Shown here: positions 13,264 through 24,382 of the stretch, piece after piece
Numbering within the stretch: the first letter of the stretch is position 1
Layout: every line of letters starts with the position of its first letter
The notes under the pieces: generated by a model
Told to the model about the DNA's origin: nothing
Database searches by the model: none
What the model saw: the letters and a program-made list of their open reading frames with translations, nothing else
Source of the DNA: Malus domestica
Lineage: Eukaryota; Streptophyta; Magnoliopsida; Rosales; Rosaceae
Assembly: GCF_042453785.1 (NCBI RefSeq)
Contig: NC_091667.1
Span: 32,108,001 to 32,172,000 of the forward strand
Reading direction: 5' to 3'
DNA length: 64,000 nt
Position numbers and translations under genes: made by a program

Positions 13264-13412
13264 GATAGTGCTATTTACACATCCGATACTACTTTTCATG
13301 TACTCCATGATAATTTTTACCTTATAATTCTCTTCAATTTATTCGATTCGATGGTCAAAGATTAAAAATGTTGTGTGAAAAATAAATGTAAGTGTGTAGA
13401 TAACATTACCTC
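13264..13412. repeat. MITE family B, copy 1
   Basis: Starts GGATAGTGCTATTTACACATCC and ends GTGTGTAGATAACATTACC, an imperfect inverted pair. It resembles 20350-20512, which has GGTGTGCTATCCACACATCC and GTGTGAATATCACACC at its ends and the same central phrase TTCTTCAATT. A third partial copy lies near 13634-13750. Confidence 0.55.
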
Positions 13413-13786
13413 TATCCATATCATATATGATATGAATCGTATTTACTACACAAAGTTAAGTATTCAACTATAATGTTTGAAGGTTATTAACAAAAATAAA
13501 AGGGAAAGAAAAATAGAAGAGATTTTCGGTTAACACGGTGATCCCACAAGGGCATACAAGATATCATCAGTTGTTAATTCGTGCGTAGTTTTTTTCTTAA
13601 GACAATCTGTGTCTAATTACATTTAAACAAGGATGGTGTTATTCACACACCATTTTTACCTCTTTTACACTTCTTCGTATCTAATCATCGAATCTTTTGA
13701 ATTGAAAAAGATAAATAACAAATTGTAGTTTCACAACGCATAAAGATCAAATACATCACCTGGCGAACTGCCGACGGAAGCAACCG

Positions 13787-14245
13787 TGACGTCAGTGTGT
13801 ATATAGACGCCCGGTCCCATTAACCCCACCCAATGTGGCTGCTTGTTACTTTGCAATTTCCATTCGTATTGCACAGAAAGAAAGAAAGAAAAAGAAAGGC
13901 AGAAAGTTCACAGAAACCTTAGAAAGTTATTTTTTTTCTAAAAGACAATCATTAAGAAAATAGAAAAAGATATTTTTAATTTTTTAGGTCAGAAAAAAAA
14001 ATATTTACCTATTTATTTGGGTAATTTTGGTTGACAAATTTTTACTTTAATCACTTTATCACGTAATGTAATTTTTACTGTGTTATGAGAGTGTGCGACA
14101 TACTTGTATCTTTTACTTTTAGGGTTTTTTTATAAAAAATAAATACACATAATTTGATTAAAATTAATCACACGTAATTGTGTTATGAGTGTACCAAAAA
14201 GACTGCTACAACAGTTTCCAGCCCCGACTTCTATACATATACCCC
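13787..14245 (+). promoter_or_regulatory. Candidate promoter of the group IXa ERF gene
   Basis: A palindromic TGACGTCA (CRE/as-1-type bZIP site) lies at 13787-13794, followed at once by TATATAG at 13800-13806. A second TATA-like TATACATATA lies at 14232-14241 and would give a leader of about 110 bases before the ATG at 14373. CA and CT microsatellites at 14296-14320 are typical of plant leaders. The TATA box in use cannot be decided from sequence. The upstream one would place an overlapping upstream ORF (14185-14415) in the leader. Confidence 0.45.
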
Positions 14246-14372
14246 TTCATACCTCCACATCTTCCGAAATTTGTGAATCAACTTCTCAATTCCACACACA
14301 CACACACACTCTCTCTCTCTTCTTTTTTGTTAGCCTAGTCATCCAAATTAAGGACAAAGCTAACAAGCAAAG

Positions 14373-15383
14373 ATGGAAGAACAACCTCAGCACTACACAA
14401 GCTGCTGCTCATTGACGGTGAACAATATTAGCAGTCCATGTATGATGCCGTGCTTAACGCAACAATGGGGAGATTTACCCTTCCAAGTCGACAATTCCGA
14501 GGACATGATCGTCTACAACTCCGTTCATGATGCTCTTAGCCTCGGATGGTCTCCCGACCACACTTTACCCTTCCAAGTCGACGATTGGGATGACATGATC
14601 GACTACAACTCCCTTCACGACGCTCTTAGCCCCGGATGGTCTCCCGACCACTCCTGGGAATGTGTCAAACCCGAACAGACGTATGATCTTGATCATCTTT
14701 TTGGTCAAAGTCATGATCAGCTGCCACCTGATGTTTCCACTCAATCTCAACCCCACGATTTTAATGTTCCCATTAATGGAAACGAACCCTCACCAACCCT
14801 AGTCCTCCCACCTGATACTGATATTCCTCCGTTGGATCATGACGATCGTGATCAAAATCAAGTACAAGTAGGAGATGCAGTAGCTGAACAAGATGGAGTG
14901 AATGTGAATATCCCGAAATTACAAAAGTCGGGGGTGGCGAGAGGGAAGCATTTTCGAGGCGTGAGGCAGAGGCCGTGGGGAAAATTCGCGGCGGAGATAC
15001 GAGACCCGGCCAAGAATGGGGCCAGAGTGTGGCTTGGTACCTACGAGACTTCGGAGGAAGCTGCTTTGGCTTACGACCGTGCCGCCTTTCGCATTCGTGG
15101 CTCCAAGGCTTTGCTCAATTTCCCTCACCGGATTGGGTTGAATGAGCCTCCGCCTGTTCGAGTCACCGGCAAACGAAAAGAGCCAGAGCAAGAGGCCGCC
15201 GCCAGCAGTAGTACTTCTTCTTCTTCTTCAGCAACGCCAACGGCGGCCACCAAGAGGACCAAATTAGACAAGTCAGTCTCCTCGTCGGCTGATCATGATC
15301 ATCAAGCAAATGTGCGTCATAAAAGGCAAAAGAACAATACCTCGTATCTGCTACCACTTGGCGAGCAACTATTGGTTAGCTGA
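14373..15383 (+). CDS. AP2/ERF transcription factor, group IXa (ERF1/ERF2-type)
   Basis: An intronless 336-residue protein. The AP2/ERF DNA-binding domain spans about 193-251, from [20 protein letters not shown] to ALLNFPHRI. The Ala and Asp of AAEIRD mark the ERF subfamily, which binds GCC boxes. The N-terminal QWGDLPFQ plus [14 protein letters not shown] block and the C-terminal LGEQLLVS match Arabidopsis ERF1A/ERF2 (from memory), so an ethylene/jasmonate/defence activator is inferred. The usual N-terminal SIRRHLL block of that class is absent. Unusually, the acidic activation block occurs twice: residues 35-64 and 65-94 are near-identical, from a 90-bp in-frame tandem duplication. A KRKRK-like basic stretch follows the domain, then a serine run at 278-286. 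The ATG at 14373 is the first in frame before the conserved blocks. Confidence 0.93.
   Translation: MEEQPQHYTSCCSLTVNNISSPCMMPCLTQQWGDLPFQVDNSEDMIVYNSVHDALSLGWSPDHTLPFQVDDWDDMIDYNSLHDALSPGWSPDHSWECVKPEQTYDLDHLFGQSHDQLPPDVSTQSQPHDFNVPINGNEPSPTLVLPPDTDIPPLDHDDRDQNQVQVGDAVAEQDGVNVNIPKLQKSGVARGKHFRGVRQRPWGKFAAEIRDPAKNGARVWLGTYETSEEAALAYDRAAFRIRGSKALLNFPHRIGLNEPPPVRVTGKRKEPEQEAAASSSTSSSSSATPTAATKRTKLDKSVSSSADHDHQANVRHKRQKNNTSYLLPLGEQLLVS
14475..14654 (+). repeat. 90-bp in-frame tandem duplication inside the ERF gene
   Basis: Units 14475-14564 and 14565-14654 both encode LPFQVD, a DMI-YNS core and HDALS-GWSPDH. The spacing is exactly 90 bases, so the frame is kept. The copies differ at a modest number of positions, some of them silent, so the duplication is not brand new. 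Confidence 0.92.
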
Positions 15384-16380
15384 TCACCATCTATGACCTT
15401 AAAATAATGTACTATGGGTGGTTAATGTGGACCTGCAATTGTTATTACAAAATGATCGATTGATCGGTAATTGCAACTGCAAACCACCAACAAATGAGTT
15501 TGTTTATTCAGTTAATTTGTTTAGTGCGAATGTGTGGGTTTGGTCATTGAAATTGTAATGCAATGGCTAATGTAGAACAAATGACTGAAACAGTCGAAGA
15601 ACAATTGAGCAGACGTAAAATTAGTAACAACGCACAAACATTGTGAGTAGGCATGTGAAACATAAAAATAATAGTTGATGAGGAGTCTTTAATATTTTTG
15701 TGTTCATTTCTGAATCCAATTATTACTCTCACCAAGAAATGATGGCAATAACGAAAATGACGAGCCCACATTTTAAAAAATGGCTGTTAGTTACCCAACA
15801 AATAAATTGGCAAATATTAATGTACTCATAGATTCCCAGCATGCAATAGAAAAGTGCAGAGCCACAACTGATTAATGAAATCATAGAAATAGGGCTTTTT
15901 AAAAAAAAAAGATCAAGTCGTGATTTTGTCACGGCAATGTTTATTGATCACAATACCCTCAATCTTTTGTGGGGACAGGCATTCGGGATTTGTTGTCCTC
16001 ATTTTTTCTCCCAAAGATCCAAATCGGCCGTCTAGGTTGGTAGAATATATTTCTACACACACATTTACGTTATCTTTTTTTTATTTTTTATAATTATTTT
16101 GTAATTAAAATATTCTTTTAGTGGCTTCTACTATTTGATTAAAGTCATGATAGAGGACCAAATTCTTTAAAAAAACAAAGCAAGATATCATTTGAACTTC
16201 TGGATTATTAACTCAGTTGAAAATAACTATTTGAAATTCTTTTTTTTTTTGGTAAATTAACCTCTTGAGCTATTTAAAATTTGTCAATTAACCCTTTACC
16301 GTCATATTCGATGACATTTCTTCCACTTTGACGTCAAATATTGGCACATGATTCACTCTTGAGAGTAATGTCGTGTCAAT

Positions 16381-16867
16381 TAGGGCTGGTTCGGTATGGG
16401 ATACCGAACCACTACTATCCCGAACCGAAATTTTTCGGAACAGGAATTTTAAGACCGATCACAAACCAAATTTTCGGAAATCCCAAATTTCGGGAATCCC
16501 GAAATATTTTTTTACTTTCATGACAAATCGAGATTAAATTTTGATGTAATCTAAATAAAAAGGAAAAGAGTTCTAAATTTATGTTCACCTAGAAGTTAAA
16601 CTCAAATCCTTTAACTAAAAGTTAGCTTTATAAGTCACACACACAAACCCCTGTATAATAATATATCTCATCATATATAGAGAGCGAGAGGGAGAGAGAG
16701 CAAACCCTAAAACCACCAAAGTAGAATTCCAAAGACTTGAGTGTGTTATTTTGGCACCGATCAAAGATACATTGCTTCACAGCTAAGGCAAAGCACATCA
16801 AAATGTGGAGCTACAAAACCCTTGGATTAAATCGGTGTACAGTGAGGGATGAGAAAGAAGGCTCCAC

Positions 16868-16957
<90 letters not shown>

Positions 16958-17304
16958 GAGTCACATGTGTGATATGGGTGTGGCCGGATTCGAAGACGGT
17001 AAATAAGGAGGAGAGAGGTTGAGATAAATCGGCGAGGAGGGTGAGGTTGAGAGAGAAAGAGAGAGAGTATGTGACTGAGACTGAGTGAGGGTGTGGTGAG
17101 GTCGAGAGAGAGACTGAGTCTGAGGGTTTTATTTGGATTGAACGGTTGAGATTCTCAACCAAATCGGACGGTTGTTACAATTCCAAATATATATTTAAAA
17201 TTAAATAATATATATATTTTTTTCCAGTTTGGTTCAGTATTGGGTACCGAAATTTTTGGGATTTTTTCGGTTTGGTATTTTCAGTATTTTTTTTTCCACC
17301 CCTA
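16381..17304. mobile_element. hAT-type non-autonomous element with 8-bp target duplication
   Basis: The element starts TAGGGCTGG and ends CCACCCCTA, a short inverted pair. Subterminal GGTTCGGTATGGGATACCG on the left mirrors the GGTACCGAAATTTT region on the right. It is flanked by an exact 8-base direct repeat GTGTCAAT at 16373-16380 and 17305-17312, the target-duplication length of hAT transposons. There is no transposase ORF; the minus-strand ORF inside is a translation of the GA microsatellite. The interior includes leader-like sequence with AAACCCTAAAACC that may be captured host DNA. Confidence 0.75.
16871..16955. repeat. (GA)n microsatellite
   Basis: About 42 uninterrupted GA units inside the hAT-type element, with further GA-rich sequence on both sides. 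Confidence 0.95.
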
Positions 17305-17934
17305 GTGTCAATATTTAAACGGCAAAGTGGATAATTGATTGATTTACTAAAAAAATAGTTTAAGAGATCAATTTCAACTGGATTAATAGTTCAAGAAGTC
17401 AAACTACCGTTTATCCTAACAAAAAATATAAGATATTTTAGTTAATGTCCCGATAAAAAAATAATTATCTTAAGATCACACGTGGGTGTACATTTAGTAG
17501 TCAAAGAAACAAGAAAAAACTATCGATTTACGCACAGTTTGCTTCTTAATCGAACCTCATGCTACAAGATGGGAATACCTTTTCGAACAGGGCGCTTTTT
17601 TTTTTTTTTTTCGAAACACGGCTCATTTAAAGTTAGGAGTTTGTGGAGACGGGTATTTATTGTAGGAGCAGAAAGTAATCATGTCTATGTACCTTAGTGT
17701 GAGTTTGATTTCCACTAATTTTTTTTCCCTAATAATCAACTATTTAACATACTAACATTATCGTTTGTAAAAAAAATTTAGGAGTAACTAAAATAGTTAA
17801 GATTTTTTACTTTATATGTTTGAATTTCCTCTTCTCATTATTACTTATATCATAGAAGAAAGAAAGAATTTAAAATTACCTTTTGACTCTTTGATTTTGA
17901 ACTCAAAATTAACTTGAGGTTTAAACAAGGTTCT

Positions 17935-18415
17935 AAAAGATGTCATACGCTAGTCGAGCAGCAGGCAAGGGTCTAGTGCCTAGGCGGCTAGGTGAGGCCT
18001 AGGCGGATGCCTATGCGGACTAGACGGATTTAAGTAAATTTATTATTTATTGTATAAATAAGTGTCGTTTTATATTGGAAAAAATATATAATTGTATAAG
18101 GATACATAAATTGCAAACTAAAATGACATATAGATTATAAACTATTAGAACATATTGAAAGCATGAGGAGCAAACATATAATGAGTGTTTATCTAAGTAT
18201 TCAACAAGTCTCTTACATTTAATCAAAAAACAAAATAAGAGTTATCGATTTTTTGTCTAAGTGAGAGTCTCAGCCTAAGTGGGTATATGTGTGTTAGGCG
18301 GGCTAGGCGAACGCCTAAGCTGGTCTAGGTGTACTTTCTTAATTTTCAAACGCCTAGAGACTAATTAGGGCGGTGGCTAGCCACTTAGAGCCTAGGTGGG
18401 ATTTTAAAAATAATG
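17935..18415. repeat. Repeat with CCTAGGCGG motifs
   Basis: The two ends are rich in CTAGGCGG-type phrases (around 17970-18030 and 18295-18390), separated by AT-rich DNA. GGTTCTAAAAGA at the left and GGGATTTTAAAAA at the right may be decayed ends. This resembles a common non-autonomous plant repeat, but I cannot assign the superfamily. Confidence 0.5.
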
Positions 18416-19089
18416 AATTTAAACGGTGGTTGTGTCTACAACGTATAAATCATCGAGGGTAGCGATTTTTACATTCTCATTCTTCTCTACGTACATTTCT
18501 TGTTTTTGTCTTGAATTTTTATTTATTTATGTAAATAAAAAGTTAAACAAATTAGAGGATGAGGGTTTTAGGATATAGGAAGGAGTGCATCAAGAAAAGT
18601 CCACATGTTCCATTCAACAACTCACCCTTTATCAAAACCCAAAAGTTTGACCAACAGTTCTAAATGGAAAGGAATCTCATCACAGAAAGCGCAGTGCATA
18701 CATACAGGTAGGTACGCGAAGTAACTGATCAGATTAACCTTAATTATGCAAAGTTTAACTAGTATGCAAGTTAATTATTTGTTTTTTATGTATGTTTTCT
18801 CTTGAGCGTTCGAAAAAATCCTGTTCGGATGAATGTACCTTTACATATCTTATCATATACAAAGACAGGGACATCTCCAAGATACATTAGCCCTACCCAT
18901 CAATAGTTTCCCGATCATCAAAAATGTCCTAAAAGACTAAAGTCAATATAACTTTCTATGTATTCGTTGTTTTTTAACTTGACGCCTATCAGTTTGCTGG
19001 GTTTTCTCAACTTTCAATATTCACCAACCCACAATGTTGTGGATTCTTTGCCAACGTATGTTTAAAAGATGACCGTCTAATTTTTTTTA

Positions 19090-19425
19090 GGTTTTTAGCC
19101 TAAATGATTTTTGAGATTGTCATAACTCTTTACTTTTGTCACTGAGAGTTAAAATCGATAGAAGTAGTCTTTGAGATTGTCCACTGTTAATCATTTTGGT
19201 CATTCAATGAAAATTTTCCGTTAAATTGAAGAAACCATCGGTTCAAGGGGAGAGGTTGATTTGACAAAAATACTCTCAATTTAACGGAGATTTCTCACAT
19301 AATGATCAAAATAATTGATGGTGGACAATCACAAGAACCACTGCTATTGATTTTAAGTCTTATAAACCAAAGTGAAGAATTATACCAATCTTATAAACCG
19401 TTATGGATAAAAAGCCAATATTTTT
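19090..19425. mobile_element. Foldback MITE family D, copy 1
   Basis: The left arm has TTTTTGAGATTGTCATAACTC, the middle ATCATTTTGGTCATTCAATG, and the right arm a diverged complement (GAATTATACCAATCTTATAA, then AAAAAGCCAATATTTTT). The same order occurs at 38728-39070. It is largely self-complementary and has no coding capacity. Confidence 0.6.
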
Positions 19426-20349
19426 ATAATACTGACCTAATATGTAAAAACGACCTAGTAGTATGTACCACACTACCGTAGCTAGGTTATGTACGCTCAA
19501 ACCACAAGTTCGGAATACTACTTGTTAATTATAATAATATTTGTTTTGCTCGACAATATGAATAGTTAATTAAACAGTTTTCAAATCGAATAAAATTTTC
19601 TAAAAATGATAATAAATAAATGAACAATACCAATTATAATGTTTATATGATAAAATGATATCACGTTAGAAAGAGATTTAACATTATTTACGCATTTCAT
19701 AAAGGTGTAGATGATTAGGCTATTTCTGAAAGAGACGGGGCATGTTGAAAATGTGCAACAAAAATGAAAAATAATAAGGTAAAGAAAAGACCACTTTTCC
19801 GTCTTCATGCTTTAGGTCAAATGTGCATCGAATATAGCTTACACTTTGGAAGTTAAGATCGGTATAGCCTCTGTACATATTTGAGTTGACTGTTGAATTT
19901 CTAAAACTGAATTCCCTGCTCACCCTTGATTTTTCCTGCTATCAGTTTTAGCTGATATTAATGACCCAAAAAGTTTTAACTGATATTAATTATACTAACG
20001 TAGGATGAGTTTTGGTACAACGAAATAGTTGCTCTTTTGTAACTAAAGATTACAAGTTTGAATCATGAAAACAACTTCTTTGTAGAGAAAAAATAAAGTT
20101 GCGTATAATAAACATTTCTCACAACTCGTACAAAGTGAAATTTGTTTTGTTAATTTAAAGTCGCCTTTTTTATTAATTATACTAACTATTTTAATCTCCA
20201 CTACATTCCCCCTGAACGGCCAAGTCAAATATTTACACGAGCAGAGCATATATATATAGTAAATTAAAACCATTGTACGAAAAATCAAAGATTTATGCAT
20301 GCTGGGTAGAGTAATATTTTAAATTTTATGGAAAAGTACAAATATTTCA

Positions 20350-20512
20350 GCTACAATAAGATATAGTGGTGTGCTATCCACACATCCTATTTTATTTCTC
20401 ACACACCTCTTAATAATTTATGTCCATTAATTTTCTTCAATTCATCCGATTTGAAGATTGAAAATTAAAAATATGTGTAAGAAATAAAATGAGATGTGTG
20501 AATATCACACCC
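20350..20512. mobile_element. MITE family B, copy 2
   Basis: Terminal stretches GGTGTGCTATCCACACATCC and GATGTGTGAATATCACACC are imperfect inverted repeats, and ATTTTATTTCT/AGAAATAAAAT extend the pairing inward. The unit is about 160 bases and non-coding. Confidence 0.65.
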
Positions 20513-21189
20513 CTAAGATATATAAACTTTCATCACCGAGATCAATGATTGCGTTCATAAATAAAAACCCAGGTTTATTTTATACGGGGTCAATGTTCAA
20601 CCCTGTCGCTCGTCGCGAATGAAGAAAATAAGAGTTATAATAACTTGATGTCGGTCTAAAGTTTGACGCGAATGTTTACTGTAGAAGTAAAGCAGCCCAA
20701 TGCTTGAGTCAACAGTTAAATAACAGATGAACCCCACGACTAAAATATCCAACCAATAATGTAATGGCTTTGTTCACATAGTCCAGCAATTCGTCTAGTG
20801 ATTTTGAATGTGCCAGAAATACAATTTGGTACATTAAATACGATAATACAACGATTAAAAAATTAAAAGATTTTTTTTAAATTAATTGAATTATTATATT
20901 TAATGTACTGAAATGTATTTTTAGCATACTAAAAAATTTCTCTCATGCATATAGCTAGCTAGCCTATGTCTATCTCAAAAAGTGTACATGTATCAGTACT
21001 TCTACCAATAAGAAAGACATGTACAAATTCTCTTGTAGTTCGATCAGTCCCATCAGTGAATGTACGATTGCTTGAGAAATATACCCTCATGTCTCTATAT
21101 TTCTTCGTACTTTTGTAGTTACGCCGTTATTATTTGACCGACAGAGTGGGTGTGGGTGTTGGAGGAGAGCGAATTATGCAATTGAATAG

Positions 21190-21835
21190 GATCTTAAATT
21201 TGAAGGGTCCTTAAAATTTTGGTCATTTAACATTTTTATGTAATAATGTTTTATATTTAAAAATTTATTTTTGTTAGCACTTTAAAATATCATTGTGTAC
21301 TCTTTATAAGTGTAATTTTTTTTTTCTTTCTAAATATTTTTTTTCTATCAAACTATAAATTAGATGTTAGATTAGTCATCGACTGAGTTTGAACCAACAC
21401 CGTCATGCAAATGTTCAACAACTTTCTACCATTGTGGTAAATGACCACTTGCCTAAATATAAAAATTTAGAGTACAATAAAATATTTTGAGTGCCAATTA
21501 TAACACCCCAAAAATGATTTTTTTTTCTGTTCAATTTTATTATATTATAATGTTATATTCAAGTGAAACTTTATAGTTAAAGCTTTTGAATTTTTTTTTT
21601 CTTGTTTGATTATTAAATATTGAACTAATTTTGATTATTTAGTAAAAGTTATATTTGTAACTCTTTTTATTTATATAAACTTGCAATCATTGAGTGCTAA
21701 AAATTGTTTTAATCTAAGTTATTGATTTCTAGCATCAATACATTGTTCTACTTTTTTCAAAACTATCTTAAGAATGGATTTTTTTTTATAATTTTCGCAC
21801 AGAGCCCTCGAAATTTTAAACATGAACCTGTTGAT
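21190..21835 (-). repeat. Dispersed repeat, copy 2 (inverted copy of 7551-8110)
   Basis: Carries the same ordered blocks as 7551-8110 on the opposite strand. An internal segment (about 21340-21440) with a GTTTGAACC phrase is not in the first copy and may be a later insertion. Confidence 0.45.
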
Positions 21836-22359
21836 CGATGTGTTCATCATTGTTTAACTGAAATCATTTAAACAATGAAATATGTAAAATCCTCATTCCA
21901 ACCAATTTTTTCAAAAATCATAAAATAGAAGTAAACACAGGCAGAAGCCAAAAGAAAATACTTGAACTAAGCTTAATTTGCCTGTGAAAATTGTCTTTCA
22001 TGCTAAAAGCATAAAAATTATTTTCTACCTTGTTTCATAAGGTCGATTTCAGGCTAGATATTTCTTTTCAATTTTTCTGGTGAAACACGGGGTCCCAAAA
22101 GTCCCCACAAGAATTAGATATTTCTACACTTTTATAATTTAATCCCAACGACCCTGATCGTCATCACCGCCTTCTTCTTTTTTATTCGTACATTTCACCG
22201 GCTAAAAGTTAATTAAAATAGCTGCAACTGTTTTCAGACCTGTCAAACCGGCCTACCCTAGCTATGCCGTCCATTGATCATGTTCTCATGCATTTACATG
22301 TGACTCGAAGGAAAGTTATGCATGTCGATCGGACGCCATCATATATGTACCGACCGGAA

Positions 22360-22520
22360 AGGGATCCTCTTCGAATCCCTTTCACCAAATTCATCAAATC
22401 TCTAAATCTGAACATTTGAAATTTAATTCAACGATTAAAGTTATTATAATTTTTTTTTTAAATTCCGATTTGTAATCGTTGAATCAAATTTTAAATGTTC
22501 GAATTGATGGATCCTGTTCG
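22360..22520. mobile_element. MITE family E, copy 1
   Basis: Bounded by GGGATCCTCTTCGA and, inverted, GATGGATCCTGTTCGA. The interior shares ATTCAACGATTAAAGTTATTATAA with the family member at 41381-41575 (AACGACTACAATTATTATAA). It is short, self-complementary and non-coding. Confidence 0.55.
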
Positions 22521-22565
22521 ACCGATGTCTTTCTGTAGCATATGCCGACCCTCATGCAAACCTTA

Positions 22566-23465
22566 GGCCATCTCCAACCGATGGCTGGCCAGAGGGCTCG
22601 TTTTAGCCCTCTGGCCCTCCAAGATTCTCCAAGATATTAATATTTTAATGAACAGTACATGGCCATATTTGCCTCCGTCTCCAACCGAGGGCCAGAGGGC
22701 CAGAGGGCTCGTTTTAGCCCTGTCAAAAAAAACCGTCTCCAACCGAGGGCCAAAGGGCCATAGAGCCAAACATAATTTATTATTTAAAAACTACAACTTA
22801 ATTTTATTTAAAAATCATGTTGGTTAGTGTTGTATAATTTTTATGTCGGTTAATGTTATTTAATGTTGTTTCATATTGTTTAATGTTGTTTCATGTTACT
22901 TAATTTAATTTAATGTTGTATAATGGCTTAGGAAGTTATAGGAAAAAATTAGAATTTAAAAAAAATATGAAACAAATTTTGTGAAATAGAAGTTATAGGA
23001 AAAAATGGAATTTAAAAAAAAAATATGAAACAAATTTTGTAAAATAGAAGTTATATGAAAAAAATATGAACCAAATTTTGTAAAATATAAGTTATAGGAA
23101 AAAAATAGAATTAAAAAAAATTGAAACAAATTTTGTAAAATAGAAGTTATAGGAAGTTATAGAAAAAAAAAGAAAAAAAAAGGTTTAAATTCATAAAAAA
23201 AAAAAAAAAGGATTTACAACGGCTAGTGGCGCTAGCCGTTGGAAGTTTGAATTCAAAATGTTATTTCTGTCGGTTATAATCGACAGAAATAAGAAACATT
23301 AAAAAAAAAAATAGCCAGCCAACCAGCCCTCCAACCCTCCAGCCCTCTCCGATCCCGTGGGGCCCTCCCAGATTCCTGAGCCCTCTGGCCTAGCCCTCGG
23401 TTGGAGACGGTTTTAGGGCTATTTTCGGCCCTCTGGCCCTCTGGACCCTTCGGTTGGAGATGGCC
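22566..23465. mobile_element. PIF/Harbinger-like non-autonomous element, 900 bp
   Basis: Perfect 16-bp terminal inverted repeats GGCCATCTCCAACCGA are flanked by TTA on both sides (22563-22565 and 23466-23468), the target duplication of PIF/Harbinger elements. Subterminal sequences are rich in GGCCAGAGGGC phrases on both ends. The middle holds about four diverged copies of a roughly 55-base unit with GTTATAGGAAAAAAT and GAAACAAATTTTGT (22930-23160). Two perfect hairpins follow near 23219 (CAACGGCTAG) and 23260 (TTATTTCTGTCG). No transposase ORF is present, so it would need to be mobilised in trans. Confidence 0.8.
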
Positions 23466-24070
23466 TTAGTTATTGTGCCTGTAATATATAGCTAGCTACC
23501 TTCCCATAAAATTTAAAATTGGGGACCGATATTTTTAGTGAGAAGTGACCAACTTTTTCTAGCCTAGTAAATTTGCATACAACTTTCTGAGGTCCACGTA
23601 CTTTAAATAATAAATCGATCGATGCACAACCCACCCCAGCTGCATGCTGTTCACTTAAGATTGTCAAGGTACGAGTTAGGCATGCAGCTCACCCGGCAGT
23701 CGGCTAATAAATAAAGCAACCATTTTTCCAAAATTATATAGAGGTTGACTTCTCATTACAAATTTAGAAATTTGCACATCACAGTGTTCCCGTCGACAGC
23801 CAAATTGCTATTTGGTTGGTTTGTCTCAAATAACTCAATTACTTCACTTTCACTCTTTAGAACAAATCATACACGCAATATCATTATATATCGTAAAAAA
23901 GGAATAGAAGAAAAATCTCTCAGCACAAATGATTGAATGAGACTTGGTCGTAAAGGTCTGGTTTAGTATGATATTAGCACAACTTAATTTTGTTTAAGCT
24001 TTCTCCACAAAAATAAAGTATGTAGGCTAGCTAGGTTTTAATTTGAATTTTTTTACTAGAAATGTATGGT

Positions 24071-24380
24071 ATGAAGAAATTGAGGTTCCTTCATAAAACT
24101 AATTGGTAATATAGGAACGTCTTATAAGCCCTTGCAAAGTTTCTCTTTTCACCAATATGAGACTCTTTTGCCGTCACATTCTCTCACGCCGCCTCACGTG
24201 TGGTAAATTTTCAAGTCAAACACGTGGACAACACAAATTCAGTGACATAGAGCACGTGTGGCCGTTAGGCTTCATATGTTGGTCAACTTGCTCTAATACT
24301 ATGAAGAAATTGAGGTTCCTCCATAAAACCAATTAGTAATATGGGGAATATCTCAACCTCTCATAAGCTCTTGCAAGGTT
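24071..24380. repeat. Direct duplication flanking the Cassandra element
   Basis: ATGAAGAAATTGAGGTTCCT starts near 24072 and again at 24301, about 230 bases apart. It is followed in both by a CATAAAA-CAATT-GTAATAT stretch and CTTGCAA-GTTTC. The second copy is interrupted by the Cassandra element and resumes at 24998. The spacer between contains three ACACGTG or CACGTGT cores. Confidence 0.6.
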
Positions 24381-24382
24381 TC

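Larger units (their letters stand above)
2050..13786. other. AT-rich intergenic DNA with scattered MITE remnants
   Basis: Nearly 12 kb without a supportable gene. The short ORFs are AT-rich and match no family I know. Listed separately are microsatellites, MITE remnants, a three-copy degenerate tandem repeat and one GC-richer segment. At 2130-2340 short phrases such as CAGCCCAA recur several times. At 11570-11620 the phrase TTGAACAGTAAGG is repeated twice. I see no RNA gene. Confidence 0.6.
16248..17400. mobile_element. Foldback MITE family C, copy 1, split by a nested element
   Basis: The left part (16248-16380) begins GGTAAATTAACCTCTTGAGC. The right part (17305-17400) contains ATTGATTGATTTACTAA and a diverged complement of the left arm. 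Intact relatives at 37137-37384 and 52380-52615 show the same arms uninterrupted. Here the middle is displaced by a 924-bp insertion at 16381-17304. Confidence 0.65.

Noticed and set aside
16827-17162. 111-codon minus-strand ORF with long Ser-Leu repeat
   Set aside because: It is a translation of the GA microsatellite inside a transposon.
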